Origin: Oscheius dolichura
Taxonomy: Eukaryota > Nematoda > Chromadorea > Rhabditida > Rhabditidae
NCBI GenBank assembly: GCA_932521035.1
Contig: OW051495.1
Coordinates: 8,184,001 to 8,248,000 of the forward strand
Length of the DNA stretch: 64,000 bases
Direction of reading: 5' to 3'
Positions 47,692 to 59,477 of this stretch are shown here, one piece after another; the first letter of the stretch is position 1; every line of letters starts with the position of its first letter. The notes below the pieces were generated by a model. The model was not told where the DNA came from. It worked only from the letters and a program-made list of their open reading frames with translations, and searched no databases. A program made the position numbers and the translations under genes.

Positions 47692-48064
47692 ATGGCTGAC
47701 ATTTCTCCCGCACGTTTTTCCTTCAGTATGGAACAATCTGACAAAGGGATGCTGCGCCGTGGATTGGCTAGGACTAAACAACTGGCCACAACTCTTAAAG
47801 ACGGCGCAAAGAATTTGATCACAATGGGCACACTGAAGCCAGAAGACTCTGGCATTCGTCCAAGAGTACGGACAGACTCCTTCGGAAGGGTGAGTGACTT
47901 TTCTTGTATTATTTTTGCCGCTTACTAAAAGATAATTTCGAAAATTTGGATTGTTTAACAGTTAAAATCTTCTAATTTTATAGAAACAATACCGAGATGA
48001 CTTCAAAATCGTCCACAAAGAGCTGGGCGGCACTTCAACTGGCGGCTTCCCCTTGAACAGCTAA
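47692..48064 (+). CDS. P1: small LEA-like amphipathic protein
   Basis: Two exons (47692-47889 and 47984-48064), 92 aa. MADISPARFSFSMEQSDKGM leads into an amphipathic helix, MLRRGLARTKQLATTLKDGA, and a polar tail (KELGGTSTGGFPLNS). It is paralogous to P2 (start MAD, KG(M/I)L.+G motif, DGAKN/EGAKN, then the T.GT...SGI motif). A TATA box (GTATAAAAA, 47629-47637) lies about 55 bp upstream. The resemblance to LEA/dehydration-type helical proteins is by pattern only; function unknown. Confidence 0.72.
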
Positions 48065-48523
48065 ACGATGCCCTATGGCTGTTGTATTCTGTATTCTGTA
48101 TTTATCTGTGATATCCTGATGACATTTACGGTTCAAATAATATGTACTCATTGTAAGAGATTTGATAAAGTGTACATAATCAAATAATCTATTCAAAGAT
48201 ATTTTTCCCAATATTGGGTGGTCTCCTTCAATATTATTGGTTTAACAGAGTGTTTTGCTTTTCAAACTGCCTAAAAAAGCAGTTTTTTTTGCAAGAATGC
48301 TGCAAATTACATGTTATTCAAAGATCAGGTGTGGTATAAAGAAAGTCACAAGATACTGGACAAGGTTGTGCCCAAATAGAAGCAGGTTCTTCTGACTCTT
48401 GTTTTTCAAAAATTCTTCCTTTCCCCATAGATTTAGATTTCGAAACCCCTTCCTCTTCTTCCCCTTTGCAATTTCAATTTTCATACTTTGTTATTGGTCA
48501 CGCGATGGGGGGAGGTCTGTCCT

Positions 48524-48530
48524 TGTTTAC
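48524..48530 (+). promoter_or_regulatory. FOXO-type site (TGTTTAC) and TATA box of P2
   Basis: An exact TGTTTAC lies 129 bp before the P2 ATG. A TATA box (TATAAAAATA, 48571-48580) follows about 80 bp before the ATG, as expected for an inducible promoter. Confidence 0.45.
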
Positions 48531-48658
48531 AGGGTGAGCCGTGGCGGAAAGCACGTCGTCAGTAGTCGTCTATAAAAATACCCTCACGCCGTCACTTCTT
48601 TGCTCTCCTCCTCTTCGACAAAAGATAGGACTGTTCTCTACTCTAACTACTAATAACA

Positions 48659-48977
48659 ATGGCTGACGTAGGACCCGCTATTTTTGCTCTTAACGCTTCC
48701 AAGCATCAGGATAAAGGCATTCTCCAAAAGGGAATCGACAAAACGAAGGAGATAGCTGAAGATATCAAGGAAGGAGCCAAGAATATGGTCACCCTTGGCA
48801 CTCCAACGGCCGAGGCTTCGGGAATCCATGTGAATAAGGCGGAAGATCGATGCATCGACAAGGTAAGGCCTTATTTCCAAGGTTTTCTAGTCAGTTTTTC
48901 CATTTTAGACCTTCGCGGACCGAGATGAATTCACTGTAGATGAAAGTGGAGGAGGCCGGCAAGTATCTGCCATGTAA
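48659..48977 (+). CDS. P2: small LEA-like amphipathic protein
   Basis: Two exons (48659-48862 and 48909-48977), 90 aa. MADVGPAIFALNASKHQDKG precedes ILQKGIDKTKEIAEDIKEGA, a regular amphipathic helix rich in Lys/Glu, then NMVTLGTPTAEASGIH and a polar acidic tail ending GGRQVSAM. It shares exon structure and motif order with P1. There is no signal peptide or membrane span. It is likely a soluble, flexible protein; a stress or desiccation role is only an inference. Confidence 0.75.
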
Positions 48978-49643
48978 ATTTTCTCATTCCGACTACTTTG
49001 ATTTGTAAATATTCATGTAGCTCTAATACGTTCTGTGTACCGTGTACATTGTGGCAATAAAATTGTATATGATTTAATTTTCAAGGTTTTAACTAGAGAT
49101 AAGGTTTCGAAAAGAAGATTGGAGCAGAAACAAACACTCATCATTGCGGCGTTCCTCTCGTCTCGTTGTTGACTGGTTGTTTACTGCTAGAAAGCAGGCA
49201 AAGCATCCCCGCCGTTTGCAAATATGATCTTTTGATCTGCTTTCTACGAGATTTCCTTAGATTTTGAGGTTACCGGTGTAAAAATTGGCTGAGAAACAGA
49301 AAAGGAAAAGGATTGTGAAACTTTTTTGAGGACGACTTTGGTAAACAGAGGAAAACTGATGAAGCTCAGCGGCTGTTTCGTTATTTTAAACCGTAAACAA
49401 CACCAGTAGCGCTAATTGTATATGTTTTTCTTCATTCTGCTTTCTGGAGGATTATCCCAATTAGTGAGAGGCGTCGGAACGGAGGAACCCCAAGTCTTAC
49501 ATCTCGCTCCCTAGGAAATCCTAATAGTTTCCCGCCCGTTTGAGAGCTTACTCCATTGTCCTTCATCCAAAGACGAAGTTTTCCCTCTCCTGGCCAAATT
49601 TTCTGAACTTTGCTGCTTATGAAATCCCAAGCCTAGAACAACA

Positions 49644-49688
49644 TGTTTACCCAAAGAAGAGAGGAGGGCGACCACGGCCGGCCACGTG
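49644..49688 (+). promoter_or_regulatory. Promoter of P3: TGTTTAC and CACGTG sites
   Basis: TGTTTAC at 49644-49650 and an E-box CACGTG at 49683-49688 directly followed by a TATAAG. The ATG is 65 bp downstream of the E-box. CACGTG is bound by bHLH factors such as TFEB/HLH-30. Confidence 0.45.
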
Positions 49689-49752
49689 TATAAGAGAGAG
49701 GAAAACAACGGAGCGTTCAGTCTAGCGACGCCACTCACTAAAACTAGCCAAC

Positions 49753-50200
49753 ATGTCGGATTCTAACGAGGTTGGTCTATTTTTCCTTTTTCCTTCCACT
49801 TTTCTTTTTCTAGCCCAATCCCCCTTGTTAGGTCAAAATTTCTCTGTTCTTTTTGTTTTTTTTTCTCCCAAGATCAAAAACCCTATTTGAATACCCAACT
49901 CTTTTTCTTTTTCCAGAACCAACCCGGCCTTATGCGCCAAGGAGTAGAAAAGATGAAGGATATGGGCGAGAGCATGCTGGAAGGAGCCAAGTATGCGGGC
50001 GAGATCACTGCCGACACCTTCCGAGGAATGAGACAAGACGCTGCCCGAATAGTTGAAGTCGGCAGGGAAGCCTCTATGAAGACAGGAAACGCCATGGATT
50101 CGTAAGTTTTACTCCTTATTTCTTCCTATATTTTATTGGTATTCTTGTAAATATCTTATTTTCCAGGCCCTTCACTGACCAAACTCCGAAGGAAGTCTAA
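49753..50200 (+). CDS. P3: small LEA-like amphipathic protein
   Basis: Three exons (49753-49770, 49917-50101, 50167-50200), 78 aa. MSDSNE from an 18-nt first exon joins NQPGLMRQGVEKMKDMGESM and EGAKYAGEITADTFRGM, then DAARIVEVGREASMKTG, and ends TPKEV. The helix period and the LMRQG..K.K.....EGAK motif match P1 and P2. The Ala/Lys/Glu-rich repeat is typical of LEA group 3-like chains. AATAAA follows about 25 bp after the stop. Confidence 0.75.
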
Positions 50201-50996
50201 ATCAGCTGCCCCTCTGTGTCATCTTTAAATAAATATTTTTGCTCAGAATAAGTAATAAACAGTTTTACTTCACAAATAAACAAATTTCAATGAGATTAGT
50301 TTAAAAAAACAGATGGCAAGGGCAGTAATCGGGCCATGTTGATTTTATGATGGTAATCCACTCGCATGGTACCTATTTTCACAAAAATTCTTGAAATACC
50401 GTGCCCCGCGTTCTAGTTGAAAACAGTCCCGTTTCTCATAACTTTTCTTGGTATTTCTGCAGCTTTCAAAGAAAATGAAGGAGTGTTTCCCTTTTTGGGA
50501 GTCGGTAAATGTGTTCACTGCGCTTGTTTTCCTGTAAGATATCCATGGATATCCATGGTTTCTCTTCTGGTGAATCTTCCTGGCCCCTCCTACTGTTGAT
50601 GGTTTCCAATATTTTCATTTTCTAGTCACTTTTTGCTCCTCTCTCGATTCAATCACCCCTTTTCCTGGTCTCCAACGGCAAATTGTATCAATAGTCGGCG
50701 CAGGTAACTTGATGGCCTTCAATTTGGCAATACTTGAACTATAGGGAGTTCAAGACGTTGCCTTATCTTCGCCGCCCAAAAAGTTACACAAATTTATCCT
50801 CTTTTGGTGTGTTCTGTTGGACAGTGATGCCTTTGAGACAGGTTATTTGTCACATGTGTTGATTTTCTTCGAAACACGGCATATAAACAGCTTTTAAATG
50901 TTTTTTTTCCTACCTGGCTTGTTGAATTTTCCTCTCTTGGAAATCGCCACCTTCGATCTTTCCACTTCAATTTCCAGAAATCTTCAGTCTGTCAAA

Positions 50997-51434
50997 ATGG
51001 CCAACGTTTCAACATCCCCAAAGGTTCTGGTAAGTAAAACTGTCCAGTTTCAATGATTTCTCTACAGAAAGAAGCCGAGAAATCTCCAGGCGCACATAAG
51101 AAATGTGACGTGAAACGGGAAACAGAGATAGACGTACATGGGGACGAAGACGACGAGACTACTGCCCAGCCGAATGCCGAGTCCATCCAAGCTGGCGGAA
51201 ATATCATGGGCGCCTTTGATACAATCAAAGAAGCTGCGGAGAAAGTCGGGCACGCTGTGAAACGTGGGTTTGAGTCTGTCGATAAGAAGGTTAGGAATTT
51301 GTTACGCTTTTCTACCCATTTATCATGATTTCACCGTTTTTCAGTAACTATTTCAGGCCCATAAAGCTAATGTAGCCCTTGAGAGACAGATCAGTGGGGA
51401 GTCTGCTCATTCTCGTCGTACGAACAAGTCTTGA
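50997..51434 (+). CDS. P4: small charged amphipathic protein
   Basis: Three exons (50997-51029, 51068-51289, 51357-51434), about 110 aa. It has a first exon of 11 codons (MANVSTSPKVL), a highly charged middle (KRETEIDVHGDEDDETTAQP), and the amphipathic segment FDTIKEAAEKVGHAVKRGFE, which resembles P5 (EKTLDFAEDVVDAVADGF) and P6. The tail is basic (SRRTNKS). An ATAAACA forkhead-like site (50883-50889) lies 108 bp before the ATG. Confidence 0.7.
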
Positions 51435-51576
51435 ATCTTTATTTTTCTTTTGTAATCCATCAGCCAGCTGTATCGTAACGATACCAATAGTTTTGTGATA
51501 TTATTCATTGCAGTTTAATATATACAAATTTATTTTCTAATAAAAACAGCTGTTCATGCAATTGTGTACTATACAA

Positions 51577-53466
51577 CTATGTACCCGTAGTATTCTCCCC
51601 ACTGCCTCCGCATTCATCAGCCGGATGACTGGTCATGTACTTGTCACAACAGCCAGTAAATCTCTCCATAGGACAGTCGGAAGTCCCTTTACATGCGGGA
51701 AGATCCTTAGTATACTCCTTGAATTCCTTATTCTGCCGGCCATAGAATAGTTTGACATAATGATGGTCTTCTAATTTTCCTTCCTTCCAGAGTTTTATCA
51801 AAATCGCCGCAGTATCCGGAGAAGTTTCTCCTTCGAGTGTTTCATTTATGATCGAAAATGAATCCAAGAGGGATTGGATAATGTATTCGTGCTAAAATTA
51901 AACAATTAAGGAAGAACAAGGCTGGTGTACAGTAGAATAGGCGTACAATTTAGGCTCCTTGCATTTGTCCTTCTTGCAGGAGGATCTCTTTTTAATATTA
52001 TCCATAATGGTGTACATCATCAAGCCTGAACGGCAGCGAATCCATTGGGGGCGATGAAATTCACCAGTTCCACCAACAAATGACATACTCTGCAAAAATC
52101 ACACTTACTTCTCATACAAAAGGATTTTCTTGTCATATTTCCAGAAAATCCCATTCTGGGAATCAGATCTTTGGTCCATGGTGCTATGCCCTGCTAAACG
52201 GTTCCCAAGGTACCTGAGACCGTTCAAGGGTGGTGCTCTTTGATTTTGTGCAGTTTTGCACCCCACTCACCAACCTTATAAAGAATGTGCTTGAATTCCT
52301 TTTCTGCTGATTTATTATACCATCCAGGTGTTTTTATCAGCCCCTTTGCGTTCTGAAAATAACCATTGGTTACCATAGCGACTCCATCTGTTTATACCTC
52401 GATGAGTAATGGTTCAGTTAGACTGCTCAACTTGCCCACATGCTTCAGATACTTTGACTCCTTTCCCCAGATATCAGTCAAGGCATTAGCTAGTCCAGCT
52501 TGACTTTTATTCTGTTTTATTGGGAAGCCAGCAGTGTCAAACAGTTCTTTTAGTAGCTTTTTCGGGGTCTGGTGGATACAGAGCTAAACATTTTTAAAGG
52601 TGGTCGTGTCGGGACCAGAGACTCACAAAGTCCTGATCTGTTGGGATAGTTTGAACCTCGACAGAGTTCGGCATTCCGTCAGACGACTTCTCAAACATAG
52701 CTTGACCAACAGCTGACGCCGTAATCAAACAGCGCGGTTTACCACTGCTGCGGAATTTTACCTGGAAGAAGAAAATATTTTGTCTCTATTTCTCTGTCTT
52801 GGTCTGGCATGATCAGGAACTTTAAGACCATCCGTCAACTGGGAAAACATCAAAAACTTTCGGGCAAAATGTTCCTGTTCGTTAAAGAGAATAACCGCTG
52901 ATCATTGTCAACATCTGGTATCAAAAAATTGTCTAACAGTCCCCGGGAGAAGCTGTCGGATCAAAGTTACCCCGTATGTTTTCATCGAGGAGGCCATAAC
53001 GCCTGGTCTAGCCTTAATCCGAACCGAAGTTTAACCGAAAAACAATTAAACTGGTCAGCAGGGGTCAGTCAATATCGGTCAACCCTTTCCGGGCGTATTT
53101 TTATCCGTCCCAGTCATCCCTACTGACCTCAGAAGGTATATATCTTTTATCCAGGAAGCCGTTATCCACATATCTTTGCTTCAAAGCATGACCAAACTTG
53201 TGGGCTTGTTTGAGACCTTCCTTAGCTTTTTTTAAAAGAAACTCTGGCTCCCTACATCGGTCAGCATGCCTTTCCCTTTATAATAATACTTTTCCGACTC
53301 CTTGTTACTGAATTCGTAGATAGGGGCTCGAGAACCATGGCGAAAGATCTAAATTTTATTAGAAATGAGAGAACAAAGGCTTACAGCTTGAACTTGGAGA
53401 AGTTCATCACTTCCTATAACAAAATTAACCAGAGAACAGACGCAGGAACATAACAAGATAGTTCAT
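51577..53466 (-). CDS. Histidine acid phosphatase
   Basis: ATG at 53466 (MNYLVMFLRLFSG) supplies a signal peptide if a 16-nt intron (53414-53429) is removed. SDELLQVQAIFRHGSRAP follows, with the RHGxRxP phosphohistidine motif, then GMLTDEGLKQAHKFGHAL after a 35-nt intron. Later exons carry VKFRSSGKPRCLITASAVGQ, WGKESKYLKHVGKL and LYAYSTHEYIIQSLLD. The catalytic HD of the family is HE here. The C-terminus is Cys-rich (CKGTSDCPMERFTGCCDKY) and ends GSGENTTGT. It is a secreted or lysosomal phosphomonoesterase. Intron 3 is about 360 nt. Confidence 0.85.
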
Positions 53467-55587
53467 AATGTGACAGTGACCAGTTGTCTCATGTTCACCC
53501 CCTCTGTCCGTAAATCAGTAGTTCTGGTTTCCTTCTGGTTTCCTTTTCGTCTCCTCTCGCTGGTCTGGAGAAATCAAAAGAGCGAGAAAACAACAAAAAC
53601 ATGGTGGAGTCCCCGCCTTTTCCGATTCCCTTGTTCATTCTTTCCGGATGGCGTCAATAACATCTCCCTCTTCCGCCGTCTCGAGGGGAAGTCGGGAGAG
53701 AGAAAAAGAGTGAGAGAGTAAATAACCACAACAAAACAACAGACGTGCCCGTCTGCCTCGCTCGTTTTCTCTCGCTTGTCTCACGAGGAGGATTTTGGCG
53801 CCAGGGTGGTCATCATTACATTCTCCAGCTGGCGTCACGGGACTCGGCATACATTACTGCTGTTTTTACTTGTCAGAGGAAGATTACATCACCCGGAACG
53901 AATACCCGGTCAAGAAACGGACGGCAGGACCGAAAGAGATTAGGGGCTCTTGAAATCAAAGGCCCAAGTCTTCTGGTGCTGTAGAACTCTTCAATTCTCT
54001 CACCTAAAACCGAAATTCAAATTCAGTTAGTCTAGTAAGTGAGTGCCGGCTGTCCTGTGCCCTAATTGTTTTTTTAAATGGACTGGTTCTTCTTCAATAG
54101 AACTGTTAAAAGCCTGGGGGCGCCATTCCGGCACCAGTGGACGAATTCCTGGCTCCCGAACAGTTGACTTAACCAGAGTGCTGCCGGCTACGTGCCTTTC
54201 TGAAGAGTTTTCCCCCCGCATTGGCATTAGAATTTCATAGGAGGTCCCGGAAGGGCTCCCCAGCTTTTTGTGTGAGGATCCCCCAGAACAGCTGGTCTCT
54301 CAGACCCGCCAGCCATCTGACGTCATATTATTACCTCCAGCTGACTACCCCAAGACCCGGCACCCCGCAGTTACAAATCTCGGCTTCTTTCTTTCTTTCT
54401 CTAGGCCAAACCCCCCTCCCCCGCTCTTTCTTCTCTCTCCGTTTTTGTTGGTGCCAATCGAGTTTTCATCTTTGCTTCTTGGGCCAGAAAATTTGATTTG
54501 CTCTCATTTTTACGGCATGAACAGCGACAAACCTATGTAACTAGCAGCAGCTAGCATTTGATGCTGGAGATAAAATTTCGCCTTTTCACATCACTGACCA
54601 CTCCACGCGGTGATGGTCGTGGACATAGTACAACTTCACGTGTTGATTTTAATTTTGATTTATTCCTTGACGGAAACTTTGTTTGTCAATTTGCTATTCT
54701 ATATAAAAACAACCCTGTTTGGACCAAGAATACACAGCATAACTTCACCCCTGCTAGACAGTCTAGCCCGCCCGGCTAGTTGGTCTTATCAAAGTTTGGT
54801 TTATTGCTCTTTGCTCCGGGTTACTTCCCAATCTCATTTGATCATATGGGGCTTATGTAATCCACTCTCAATCACGTCTTATTCTTCTCCCACACCAACT
54901 CCGGAACGGCTCACGCGCTTTCCAACCCAGATAACCGCTACTCTGAATCATATTTCCGCTTTTGGGACATGACAAATTTGTCATGACAGCATGATAAGGA
55001 CGCGGAAAAGGGTGGTCTCGTGGGTCTGGAAAGTTTCCGATGGAAATTTGGAGCTGTTCTCGGGGCGTGTACCCTCAAAGACAACTGCCAAAGATGCACT
55101 CGAGACCACCTGGCCGGCCCCTACCGTGCTTTTCCCCGAGTAATTGTGGCCAACAATCCCTCTTCCACGTTTGTTAGGGCTGTAGCGCGGCCACGGGGCC
55201 CCTGCAAGGAGCCACAAGGCCCCCACTGGCTTCAACCGCCCCATCTCCCTTCCCACTTATGACTTCCCAGTGGGCTTCCCAGTGGAGGGGACTTCCTTGT
55301 GGACATGCCCGCAAGAATAACGTTCCAAAAGCCAAATTTCCTGTCCACTCTCGAACTGCAGTCGACAAGTTTTGTTCCCCTGTCCCTTCCTGTTATATTT
55401 GCCCACGTGCTGCCGCTTTATTTTTGTTTGTTTTGCTCCCGAAAGAGAGCGAGAGAATTGTGAGGCTTCCTTGTTATTCTCAATTTCTTCTCCTTGGACT
55501 CTTTCTCCGTCTCTCCTTGATAACCAGACTTTTTCCCAGCATTTTCAGTTTGATAAGACTTCGTGCGTTCGTTCTGACCTTCCAAAA
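53467..55587. other. 2.1 kb without a supported gene
   Basis: This lies between the start of the acid phosphatase (minus) and the lysoplasmalogenase (plus), so it probably holds divergent promoters. Open frames here (at most 120 codons) lack domains and splice support. CT-rich stretches occur at 54386-54440 and 55440-55530. Confidence 0.5.
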
Positions 55588-56566
55588 ATGAAGACAACAA
55601 TGGCTGGCGTTGCTTTTATCTATTTCGCCCTAATTTGTAATTTTTATCATAAGTCTAACGGGTTCGTCTACGATGAATTTTACGCGTATTGGTCAGTTTC
55701 CCCATTTTTAACCAAATAGCGTTCTTTTTAGGAAAGTAGTGCCTATGATATTCTTGGTGGCATCTACTCTTCTCCATAAATTGGGAATGAGTGTGAAAGA
55801 GAGTCGAATAGCCGCCCTAGGCCTGGCTTTTGGCACTGCTGGCGATTTTATGCTTGGCGGTAGTCATGAAAGCATCGTTTTTGGAGCTATCGCCTTCGGG
55901 TTGGGGCATATGGCTTACTTGGTGAGTTTAGAGCTCAAAAATTGGAGTTCTCAAGGGTCTGGTAGGGCTTTCAAAGACTGCACCACACCCGCCAGTTTTT
56001 TGCCGGCTCCGGCGAGCCGGAACCCTTGAGAACAGGCAGTAAACTTCAAAAATCCACTGTATTTGAATAAACAACCCATTTTCAGTCCCTTTTTGCTCAC
56101 AAGACGCTAGCTCTCCATATTCCAACATGTGTAGCCGTCGTTTCCTGGGCAATGCTCCTCTTTCAAGTCTGTATCATGCCGCTGATTAGCCTCCAACCTG
56201 TAGCAGTCGGGATTATGGTTCTTTACTTCGTCCTACTGTCGACTTGCTTCGTCCTGGCTGCTTCCCAATATTTATTGAGGTCAGAAAAGGATCCAGAAGA
56301 AGTGAGTCTCTCTTTTAACAAACTTTACTGATCTCATACCATTTCAGGCCTTATTCTTCCGATTTCTCGGCTTCGGCCTATTTTTCGTCTCCGATTCCTC
56401 GTTAATTCTCGGCGCTACAGGTTGTTACATTCCAATGGAGTCGGTTGTCGTCTTGGGGACGTATTTCACTAGTCAATATTTTATTCTCCACTCATTTGTG
56501 ACACAAGCAATGTACGCGAAAGGCTTTAATCCCGAACAGAACCCTTTAACAACACTAGTTCAATGA
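55588..56566 (+). CDS. TMEM86/YhhN-family lysoplasmalogenase
   Basis: Four exons (55588-55691, 55732-55921, 56086-56301, 56348-56566), all phases consistent, 242 aa. About eight membrane spans. Family motifs: GLAFGTAGDFMLG (the conserved Asp of YhhN), FGLGHMAYL and FFVSDSSLILG (second conserved Asp). These enzymes cleave the vinyl-ether bond of lysoplasmalogens. The tail is QNPLTTLVQ. AATAAA lies about 20 bp after the stop. An 87-bp palindrome sits in intron 2. The following gene begins with a splice acceptor about 110 bp downstream. Confidence 0.88.
55947..56033. repeat. 87-bp palindromic element in intron 2 of the TMEM86 gene
   Basis: The ends are GTTCTCAAGGGT and ACCCTTGAGAAC, with an inner GC-rich hairpin (GCCGGCTCCGGCGAGCCGG). 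It could be a MITE or an RNA hairpin. It makes this intron about 120 nt longer than its neighbours. Confidence 0.6.
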
Positions 56567-56674
56567 TGTATGTACAATAATTAAATAAATATGCCATAAT
56601 AATAAATTGTATTAAATTGTACCTCTTTTTAAACAGTGGAGACCTTCTTATAGGTTCAAACGAGGATTATTTAG

Positions 56675-58051
56675 TTAGACGAAGAAAAGGATGCAAGTCT
56701 GCCATTTATTGTGGCCGTTCGTAAATATGTTCGTGACTTGGAGCTCAACATAAGGTATGAGTGCTCGTTCGATCCGGACTCTTTCCTTGACTATTCGGCG
56801 ACCAATGAATTTTTCAAGGTATTTTTTTTCTTTATTTGTCTCCCTGAGTGCTTTATTTCAAGGCTGTACGCGTGAATTCTTACCACAAGTCAGACAGGGA
56901 CATTCCGAATTCTAGATCCAATTGGGGCGTCTACAATGAATCAAATTATGGTATATATCACAACTGTCCCTACACTCATCAGGTATGATCTTTATGGTTT
57001 AATGAGCTCGTGAGCATATTAAATAGATTACTGTAGGTCAAGTGAGATATTGGAAATGGGCGGGGGAAGCGTTTTTGTTTTATGCCGCGTTCTGGTCCGT
57101 TTACACATAAGTGGAAGTTTGTGCCGATCAAGAGGCAGGTCATATGTGCTTTATAGTTCGAGCTCGAGAACCATGTGTCTTTTTAGTTAAGGCTATGAAT
57201 TCCAGTGACCATAGGACTCGAGTCGGGTTGTGTTGGATTGACTGACGATCGCTTCAACCTTGATTCGAACTCAGTCATATCTCGTAGATACTTTATAATT
57301 TCGCTGACATTAAATTTGTCTTTGAAAAGCTGCGCCAATACTCCGTGTTTAGACGAAGTGCCAAAAGTGAAAGCACCAAAATGCGCGAAGCCAATAATTC
57401 CATAGACTTAGGGGTGGAAATTAAAATGAAAGGCTGTTTTTTTTTCAATTGCTTGGTCAATTTCCTTCAGTCTTGTTAGCCGATCATTCATTACGTTTTC
57501 AGATGGACAGGGTGTCCATAGGCTTTGCTCAAGTAAACGAGCCAATTTTTTGAACCGTATTGGCTGGTATAAATCTCCGTCCGACGACGCCATCAAGCGC
57601 ACAATGAATGAATTCTTCCACGGCTCGTCAAATCTGGAATTTCATACCTACTCATCAATTCGATGCTCTGATCTAGACGACAATAGCTATCCCATGTATG
57701 TATCCTACTTTCCGGCTTCTCTAACAACTTCTTTTCAGGCTGGAATATCTTTTCAACCAATATAAAGACTTCGAGGAGTGTTACTCGGACAGATATGGTC
57801 ATCACTGGTATACGACGATCACGACCGAAGAGACCGGAAGGAAGCATAGACTGAGGATTTCTAAAGAACCCAGTTATAAGGCTAGCGTCACTATCGGAAG
57901 GGAGAAGACCTTTGCCGAAATGGAACAGAAGGAGTTTTGGCATTTCTTCTCTCGCGACGAAAAATGGTACAAAATGGAGACGGCTCTGGAGCCGGAAGAA
58001 GACGAGGCCAAGATGGACGGCGGCGAGGCCCAGCCCGAAGGTGCCGAGTAA
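56675..58051 (+). CDS. Unrecognised protein, 5' end unresolved
   Basis: Visible exons are 56675-56818, 56863-56982, 57503-57695 and 57739-58051 (TAA). The first begins after GGATTATTTAG with no ATG, so a 5' exon is missing or the gene is trans-spliced downstream of TMEM86. The second and third do not share a phase; an exon between (57206 onward, GLESGCVGLTDDRFNLDSNS) may connect them. The chain is soluble, rich in Tyr and Trp (RYGHHWYTTITTEE, EFWHFFSRDEKWYKM), with an acidic tail (EPEEDEAKMDGGEAQPEGAE). No family is recognised. Confidence 0.5.
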
Positions 58052-58157
58052 GAAGAGAGGCAACAAGAGGCCGCAAACGGCTGTCTGTAGATATATTTTA
58101 TGGTAATTGTGAGTGGGTTACTCTGGAGTTTTATTATATCTCTCGCAGATGAGTTCC

Positions 58158-59283
58158 TTAGGTCGGAGGGAATTTCATTTTGCCTTCTGTCGACTCCGGC
58201 TCTTCATTTTGGGCATGGGCTAGTTTATCTTCAGGTGATTCGTCTTTTACACTGACAAGGGAAGGATACTTGCTCGGCATCACTTTTTCACATTTTTTTG
58301 ATGCCATCTTGTAGAGAATTTTCTGGCGATCAAGACATATCTTTCCTTTTTGCTAAAATCGCGTTCTGGAGGAGGAAAATGGAAAATGAGTTTCAATACT
58401 AAACGTATTTTTGGACTTGTCTATTTTCATTCTCCTTCTAAAAATGTGAAGCGATGACTGAGTGGATAGTGCACCTTCCCATAAAATTTATGGCTTTTTT
58501 TCAACTTGGGTTCAATTTTTCCAAGGGACCAAGTCATTTTTGTAATTTTTTTGGGGGTGATTGACATCCTTTGTTTCTAACACTCACAATTACGTTGGTG
58601 AGGAGAATACTGGACTCGCGAGTGATGGCGGAATTTTCAGAGCAGAAGGGTGCGGAAAAACCTTCTCGCCCTTGTTACGGCATATCAAGGAGAAAGTAGT
58701 CGAAAACTGATTCAATCACCCCCAAAAAATTACAAAAATGACTTGGTCCTTTGGAAAAATTGAACCCAAGTTGAAAAAAAGCCAAAAATTTATGGGGAGG
58801 TGCACTATCCACTCAGTCACCACTTCACATTTTTAGAAGGAGAATGAAAAATAGACAAGTCCAAAAACACGTTTAGCATTGAAACTCATTTTTTAGCAAA
58901 AAGGAAAGTATAAATCTTGATCGCCAGAAAATTCTCTACAAGATGGCATCAAAAAAGTTTGAAAAAGTAATGCCGAGCAAGTATCCTCCCCTTGTGAAGA
59001 ACGACTAAAATTAAACCCAAAACAGGAAAATCTGACCTATCGTAGCGGTCTGTATCCATAATCGTGTTGTAATCATGGCTACCGTCAAGAACCCCTTTCT
59101 AAAAATCAAAATATTCCAAAAGAGAGCAGACAACAACTCACATCTTGAGGAGGAGAGACTTCACCGGTTAGGGAAGCATCCTGCTACAAAATGAAGCCAT
59201 TATCCTCCAAATTAAATGGGAAGACTCACATTTCTGGATGCATTTAGACGAAAGAAAGGAGTGTTCAAACGGGACTCAGACAT
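58158..59283 (-). CDS. P7: small protein of the P5/P6 type, disrupted by a palindrome
   Basis: Exon 1 from ATG 59283 (MSESRLNTPFFRLNASRN), a second short exon (QDASLTGEVSPPQD), a third beginning KGVLDGSHDYNT, and a probable last exon at about 58158-58360 containing MASKKCEKVMPSKY and ESPEDKLAHAQNEEPES. The SPEDK motif is shared with P6 (NSPEDKAARAAQYPED). The short-exon layout equals that of P5. The third intron contains a long palindrome that includes an inverted copy of the last exon, and the phase of the final join is not resolved. The gene may be damaged. GTAAACA at 59340-59346 lies 57 bp upstream. Confidence 0.45.
58240..59006. repeat. Long inverted repeat (palindrome) containing an exon copy
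   Basis: The left arm (about 58240-58562) and right arm (about 58712-59006) are inverted copies of each other, with a spacer of about 150 bp and one indel of about 30 bp. Each arm carries SINE-like sequence (boxes A and B at 58455-58465/58508-58518 and the mirror positions) and the start of the P7 last exon. The right arm shows it on the plus strand (MASKKFEKVMPSKYPPLVKN, stop). Confidence 0.85.
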
Positions 59284-59339
59284 GCGACGATGTTTTTGAT
59301 AAACAATAGGGCGCCTCCCCCACCTCTTCCCGCTGGGAG

Positions 59340-59346
59340 GTAAACA
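59340..59346 (-). promoter_or_regulatory. FOXO-type site upstream of P7
   Basis: GTAAACA (TGTTTAC on the coding strand), 57 bp before the P7 start codon. Confidence 0.4.
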
Positions 59347-59477
59347 TGTTTGCAATTGGCATCACAGCGGATCTTTTTGGTCTCTTGCCCTTTGAAAAAT
59401 TATGAAAATGGGAAAGAAGTCGTCGAGTGAACATTTATTAAAAACTGCGAGTATAATAATGATAAAAATGAGGAATT

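Noticed and set aside
54981-55368. Overlapping open frames on both strands near 55 kb
   Set aside because: GC-rich stretch open in several frames at once; no domain or splice evidence.
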